Below, piece after piece: positions 59,801 to 64,000 of a stretch of 64,000 nt of DNA (positions within the stretch are counted from its first letter, which is position 1; each line of letters opens with the position of its first letter). The notes under the pieces are model-generated. The model saw only the letters and a list, made by a program, of their open reading frames with translations. It did no database searches and was not told where the DNA came from. Source of the stretch: Panicum virgatum (lineage: Eukaryota; Streptophyta; Magnoliopsida; Poales; Poaceae); NCBI RefSeq assembly GCF_016808335.1, contig NC_053141.1, positions 23,984,261 through 24,048,260 on the forward strand. Reading direction: 5' to 3'. The translations under genes were made by a program, and so were the position numbers.

Positions 59801-60344
59801 CTCAGTAGTTACATAATTAATTCTGATTAATTACTATGTAACTGGGTTAATGATAATTCATCAACTAGTAGTAAATAGCTTTAATAAAATTTTGCCAAGA
59901 CTTAAAAGCTAATGCAGTTGAGTCAGCCAACCTTAGAGCCTCATAGTTTGTGTTATACTTGTTGAGTACAAGTTGTGTACTCACTCTTGCCTCTTCTCTA
60001 CTTTTTCCTCTTGGATACGCTACTGCTGCTCAGTTCCTACCGACACGAGGGAGTTTGCTTAGCGCTACCAGGACTACGAGGACTTCTAGGCGTTCGTCTC
60101 CCAGTCGACGTCCCTATGGCGCCCTGCTCAGCTTCGGAGAGTTTTTACCGTATTTGTACTTCGCTTCCGCTGTATCAGACATTTTGTCATTAATGTAATA
60201 AATAACATTTGTATTTCGATTTATTATGACTTATTCGTGGTATGTGCTGTGATATACTGTTCATTCTGTTGTATATACGTGTGACTTGATCCTGGCACGT
60301 ATATGATTGCTCGGTTTATGTCCTTTTATAAACCGGGTGTTACA
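56885..60344 (+). mobile_element. LTR N, 5' LTR of element 5
   Basis: 3,460 bp, complete, TGTAACACCCTAATTTAAATT to CCGGGTGTTACA, uninterrupted: the clearest plus-strand LTR of the family in the window. A TTTTAAA TATA-like site is at 57583-57589. Over the 106 bp available it differs from the 3' LTR (62336-62441) at two positions. Confidence 0.92.
57583..57589 (+). promoter_or_regulatory. TATA-like site of LTR N
   Basis: TTTTAAA in CCCTTTTAAACGCACC, at the place where other family-T LTRs have CTATAA. Weak match, assigned by position. Confidence 0.35.
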
Positions 60345-60347
60345 GAG

Positions 60348-60360
60348 TGGTATCAGAGCC
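60348..60360 (+). promoter_or_regulatory. Primer-binding site, element 5 (initiator tRNA-Met)
   Basis: TGGTATCAGAGCC, three bases after LTR N, identical to elements 1 and 2. Confidence 0.92.
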
Positions 60361-60834
60361 GTATCGACTGTAGGACGAAGCCTAGATAGAACTGGTCGAG
60401 TTTTAGGACTTCTTCTCTCCAATCCTTGTCTGCTGAAACTATTTTACTATTATACCCCTTGAATTCTATGACTTTTACCCGTCTTGCCTTGATTTCTCTC
60501 TCTGAAGAATAGTTTTCGTAGATTTGGCCTGAATCAGTCATCTGACCACCATGAGTATGAGATAGATGATCCCTTTATAATAATACGATAGAACGTTCTG
60601 CGACGCGTTGTGTTAGTCGAGTCGTATGTTAAACTCGGCTAAGTCGTGAAAATTGTCTGCTTGTTATTATGCTACATGTTTGATTTGGATTTTTGGATGA
60701 TTGCATAGTTTAGTAGTTAAATTTGTTTAAAGAAAATCAGTCTTAAGTTAAAATTAGTTAAATAATAAAATGAGTTAGATCGTTGTGGGTAAAACCATCC
60801 ACTCTATCCTCTCTACCTTATCAAGCCTTGGGTT
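60361..60834 (+). other. 5' leader of element 5
   Basis: Same leader as elements 1-3 (GTATCGACTGTAGGACGAAGC ...). Homology fades at about 60830, shortly before where the other copies reach their gag start. Confidence 0.65.
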
Positions 60835-61164
60835 TCTGTCTTGTTGAGAAGAAGGATAGCGCGAAGAGAATATGATATCCAAAGATTCACTGACAAGACG
60901 TCACCGACGAGGACGTCGGTTTCTGTAAGGGGGTAGGGATGTGACATCCCGGTCCACAGATAGTACGGAAGAATCCGAGAATCTCTCAGACAAGACAGAA
61001 GAGTTATGCTATAGTTCCTTTTCTCGGATTTATGTGACGCCTATCTGGAGTTATCAGCAGTAATGCCTGTGCAGTGTTGTCTAAATAGGATAGAACCTTA
61101 AATAATGGAGTTTTTCTCTCTTCCTTGACCTTACCAATCTGTATTTCCTTTTATCCCAGCTCAG
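60835..61164 (+). other. Foreign insert with a second polypurine tract and LTR tip
   Basis: This part has no counterpart in elements 1-3. At 60925-60939 it reads GTAAGGGGGTAGGGA, followed by TGTGACATCCCGG at 60940, which looks like the polypurine tract and LTR start of a related gypsy family (TGTGACATCCC against TGTAACACCC). About 220 bp of further AT-rich sequence ends in a pyrimidine-rich TTTTATCCCAGCTCAG just before the ORF at 61165, which resembles an intron 3' end. No matching LTR end was seen. Confidence 0.5.
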
Positions 61165-62278
61165 ATGTCGGCAGAACAAAAAGACCTTGGAGGCAGTGCA
61201 ATGGGTGATGGTGAGAAAACTTGCCCGTGTTGCCAATTCTATGGCGTTCGTTGTCGTCAAGTTCGTGCGACTGAAGATGAAGCCACAACTAGGAGAATCC
61301 AGAGATTGTTCTCCGGTGCAAAGAGGAAGAGGTCTCATCAAGAGCAGCTAGCAGAGGATTCCCTTTTTCTTGACTCTCCATCGGTCGAAGAGCTACAGAC
61401 CATCCAGAAGAAAAAGGATCCTAAGTGCTCTAGAGATACCCAGGTCGAGAATCAAGCTCTCTATGATTATATTGATGGGTTGACTATCACTATGAAGGTG
61501 ATTTAGCCACGCAGTCACAAGGAGTCCAAAGAGCAGGCAGCAGAAATAATGCAAGATGCGATGTTAAGTTCACAGGGAAGTCAACCAAGTAGCGCCATTC
61601 ACCACCACCGCAAGTGCTACAAGTGCGGACAAAAAGGTCATTATGCCAAAGGTTGTCCCCAAAAGCGCCTTTCACCAGCTCCACGGCAGGCGGGACAGCA
61701 GGGGCACCCAGCTCAACCAAGGACGCCAGCACAGGGCAGAGTGAACCACGTGACGGCCGAGTCAGCGGCCAAGGCTCCTAATGTGGTTATTGGTACGTTC
61801 ATGGTCAACTCCCATCCAGTTACAGAGCTTTTCGATACTGGTGCTACTCATTCATTCATCACCAAGTCATGTGTTGAGAAGCATAATTTCTTTACCACCC
61901 CATTAAAGAAGTATCTTCTAGTCTCTTCACCGGGAGGGGAGTTGAGATCCCATATTGTTAGCCCTCGAGTCAGTATAGCCATAAGGGGCATCATTCAGCA
62001 CTGCTCTGAGGGTGCTAGACACCAAGGGTATCGATGTGATTCTGGGAATGGATACTCTTGCAAAGTGGGGAGTCAGAATTGATTTTGCTCAGCGGTCAGT
62101 TCACTTGTTAGCATCTAATGGCCAAGAAGTGACAGTCAGTGCTACAGAGCCTTCTGGTTTTCTTCATCAGATGGAGGCTAGACCCATGGATGGTATTCGC
62201 GTGGTGCCTGAATTCCCGGACGTCTTTCCGGAAGACTTGCCAGAAGAAGGAAGAGGAGTTGATGAAGACATATCCTAA
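61165..62278 (+). pseudogene. Chimeric gag-protease of element 5; N-terminal part unrecognised
   Basis: ATG at 61165 opens 113 codons (MSAEQKDLGGSAMGDGEKTC) containing a CPCC...RCR cysteine cluster and a basic stretch KRKRSH. I do not recognise this part, and it has no likeness to the Gag of elements 1-3. After TAG at 61504-61506 the same frame continues into a zinc knuckle CYKCGQKGHYAKGC, the family-T linker ([16 protein letters not shown]) and protease DTGATHSF of type 2 as in element 2. A small deletion near 61990 shifts the frame; the rest ([15 protein letters not shown] ... EFPDVFPEDLP) is read at 62012-62278. At ~62245 the sequence jumps to the pol C-terminus (ELMKTYPNLFASQP), and the join falls out of frame. 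The product, if made, would be Gag-like only. Confidence 0.6.
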
Positions 62279-62309
62279 TCTCTTTGCTAGCCAGCCCAGA
62301 ATCTCGGGA

Positions 62310-62335
62310 CGAGATTCCTGTAAGGGAGTAGGATT
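62310..62335 (+). promoter_or_regulatory. Polypurine tract of element 5
   Basis: GTAAGGGAGTAGGATT precedes the 3' LTR start. It is weaker in purines than the other copies (AAGGGGGTAGGGTC). Confidence 0.6.
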
Positions 62336-62441
62336 TGTAACACCCTAATTTAAATTTCAAGCTTTAATAATAAATTTAGTTGGCTTTATTTAATTTTCTA
62401 AGGTTTATTGTGTTAGCATTTAATCTAAAATTTTGTTCCTC
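62336..62441 (+). mobile_element. 3' LTR of element 5, first 106 bp
   Basis: TGTAACACCCTAATTTAAATT at 62336, identical to LTR N except two positions, interrupted after TTCCTC by LTR M. In LTR N the next bases are AAGCAATT. Confidence 0.85.
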
Positions 62442-64000
62442 TGTAACACCCGGTTTATAAAAGGACATAAACCGAGCAATCATATACGTGCCAGGATCAA
62501 GTCACACGTATATACAACAGTATATCACAGCACATATCACGAATAAGATATAATAAATCGAAATACGAATGTTATTTATTACAATAATGACAAAATGTCT
62601 GATACAGCGGAAGCGAAGTACAAATACGATAAAAGCTCTCCGAAGCTGAAGCAGGGCGCCACAGGGACATCGACTGGGAGACGAACGCCTAGAAGTCCTC
62701 GTAGTCCTGGTAGCGCTGAGCGAACTCCCTCGCGTCGGCAGGAACTGAGCAGCTGTAGCGTATCCACGAGTAAAAAGTAGAGAAGAGGCAAGAGTGAGTA
62801 CACAACTTGTACTCAACAAGTATAACACAAACTATGAGGCTCTAAGGTTGGCTGACTGACTGCATTAGCTTTTAAGTCTTGGCAAAGTTTTATTAAAGCT
62901 ATTTACTACGAGTTGATGAATTACCATTAACCCAGTAACATAGTAATTAATCAGAATTAATTATGTAACTACTGAGAACCAAACCGAAACCAAGCCACCA
63001 AGGTAACCCCGAGAGGCACCTCCCTCGTCGGAAGGAGACAACCCCACTAATCAAAAGGAGGATCTGAGCCGCTCATAACCGTGAGCACGGCTAGTATACC
63101 AGTTTTACACTCTGCAGAGGTTGCACATCTTTACCCACAAGTCGTGAGCTACGCTAGAGGTTCATCACACTTCCTTAGGTGAGATGACTAGCGACTCACT
63201 ACGAGGCCGTTACAAAGAATCTCGTTGGTAAGGCGTAACCGCGAGAGATAGGTCAGCGACGATGGGGCCCACCTCCAGGGGTACCAGCACCGGAGCGCAA
63301 TCCTAGCACAGACCAAGCCGGAGGAGCAGGGACCATTGAAGCTTACTACTCTTGCCCCGCAGGTAAGTTACTCCAAACCAAAAAGACCTAATTAGTAAGC
63401 CAAGTCTATCCCATTCTAGCCTTGTGGTAGCGCTGTTGTCCCAGGTTGTCGCTCTATGAACCGGTCCTTCTGGAGAGTGGCCAACCAGGCAGTAAGCACC
63501 GTGCTGGCCCCCTAAACCATGTTTCTATAAAAACCATCTTTTAACGAGACGTGAGCCACTCATCCACACAGAGGGCCACTCTCAGAATTAAGTTCAAGTA
63601 AACCATTAATCAAATTAATTAAAAAGGACCAGAATGTGTTATAGCACAGCAACCTAGCACAACTAACCAAAATGCAACCCCAAGGTAAATATAAAGGATA
63701 TAAAGTGGCTAGGAAAATCCTTATAGGCATACAGTATTAAAATGCAGTATGAAATTGTAATTAAAGGTGATAGGTTATTCATGTTATACTTGCCTTCCTC
63801 AAAAGTTCTCCTGCTGCTCAAACTGCTCAGAAGATGGCTCCTAGTACTGGTACTGATGCTCCTCCAGTAGCTCAACGTCTACTCACGCACACGTGGCCAA
63901 AAACAAGTCCAGCACAATACATACAAGCAAACAAAAGCAAACACTAAGAAACAGTACAACAATACATGAAAACAGCATACAAAACTAGGCTAGAACTACT
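62442..64000 (-). mobile_element. LTR M of family T, truncated by window end
   Basis: Starts TGTAACACCCGGTTTATAAAAG and follows the family order through 64000, about 1.56 kb. Minus orientation inside the plus-oriented 3' LTR of element 5. The left flank is TCCTC (62437-62441). Whether it is a solo LTR or the 3' LTR of a full element cannot be told from this window. Confidence 0.85.

Larger units (their letters stand above)
56885..62441 (+). mobile_element. Family-T element 5, non-autonomous deletion derivative (continues past window)
   Basis: 5' LTR N (56885-60344), initiator-Met primer site, leader, a chimeric gag-like region, protease fragment, then a direct join to the last codons of pol, a polypurine tract and the start of the 3' LTR (62336). 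RT, RNase H, integrase and most of the chromodomain are absent. The internal region is only 1,991 bp. The 3' LTR is interrupted at 62442 by LTR M and should resume beyond the window. Confidence 0.82.

Noticed and set aside
61165..61506. A genuine host gene inside element 5
   Set aside because: It is short, ends in a stop that lies in frame with the element's zinc knuckle, sits between element leader and protease, and has no promoter or terminator of its own. It may derive from a host gene, but it is not a free-standing gene here.
1..64000. tRNA genes at TGGTATCAGAGCC sites
   Set aside because: These are primer-binding sites next to LTR ends. No cloverleaf-forming sequence surrounds them.

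Overview
This window looks like gene-free, repeat-packed chromatin of a large grass genome (Poaceae, probably panicoid; the species is an inference from the retrotransposon families). Every base I can explain belongs to an LTR retrotransposon. I found no host gene, tRNA, rRNA or CRISPR array. Most of the sequence is one Ty3/gypsy chromovirus family of the Tekay/Del type, called family T here. It has LTRs of about 3.5 kb with TGTAACACCC...GGGTGTTACA tips, an initiator-tRNA-Met primer site, and one gag-pol frame ending in a chromodomain. The other families are an Athila-type gypsy element, a fragment carrying a 'putative gypsy type transposon' (PF04195-like) ORF, and a solo LTR of an unassigned family called E.

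Layout. 1-~2090: decayed PF04195-type ORF with two intron-like gaps. ~2091-2156 and 28216-29734: Athila 5' LTR, tRNA-Asp-like primer site and truncated gag. Its LTR is split by a family-T solo LTR, H (2157-28210, TSD CAGGG). H is split by solo LTR E (3962-5115 and 22344-22721, TSD CCCGC). E contains a rearranged block, 5116-22343: family-T element 1 on the minus strand (LTR A 5116-8638, gag-pol, LTR B 13814-17360), then a plus-strand partial LTR (H') carrying solo LTR C (18428-21883, TSD ATCTC). The right part of H carries D (24008-27464), which is the same insertion as C with the same TSD, so H'+C duplicates H+D.

29733-54507 lies between Athila gag and Athila pol and holds a head-to-tail chain of minus-strand family-T pieces: LTR F, element 2 (the best preserved), LTR G, a 353-bp pol stub, partial LTR I, element 3, and an LTR mosaic J/K/L. 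Athila pol (protease to RNase H) resumes at 54508-56884. It is interrupted by element 5, a plus-strand deletion derivative of family T (5' LTR 56885-60344, primer site, chimeric gag-like region, no RT or integrase, 3' LTR from 62336). That 3' LTR is itself invaded at 62442 by another minus-strand LTR, M, which runs off the window.

How the parts work. In an intact family-T element the LTR drives the RNA, tRNA-iMet primes reverse transcription, and a polyprotein of about 1,484 residues supplies Gag, protease, RT, RNase H and a chromodomain integrase. All three longer copies carry a ~110-bp GT-AG interval inside gag whose removal restores the frame. No copy here is intact. Most lesions in elements 1 and 2 are CAG to TAG, as expected from deamination of CHG-methylated cytosine. 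The most interesting signals are the gag intron, a swapped protease segment separating two subfamilies, the duplicated solo LTR, and the chimeric element 5 with an unrecognised ORF.
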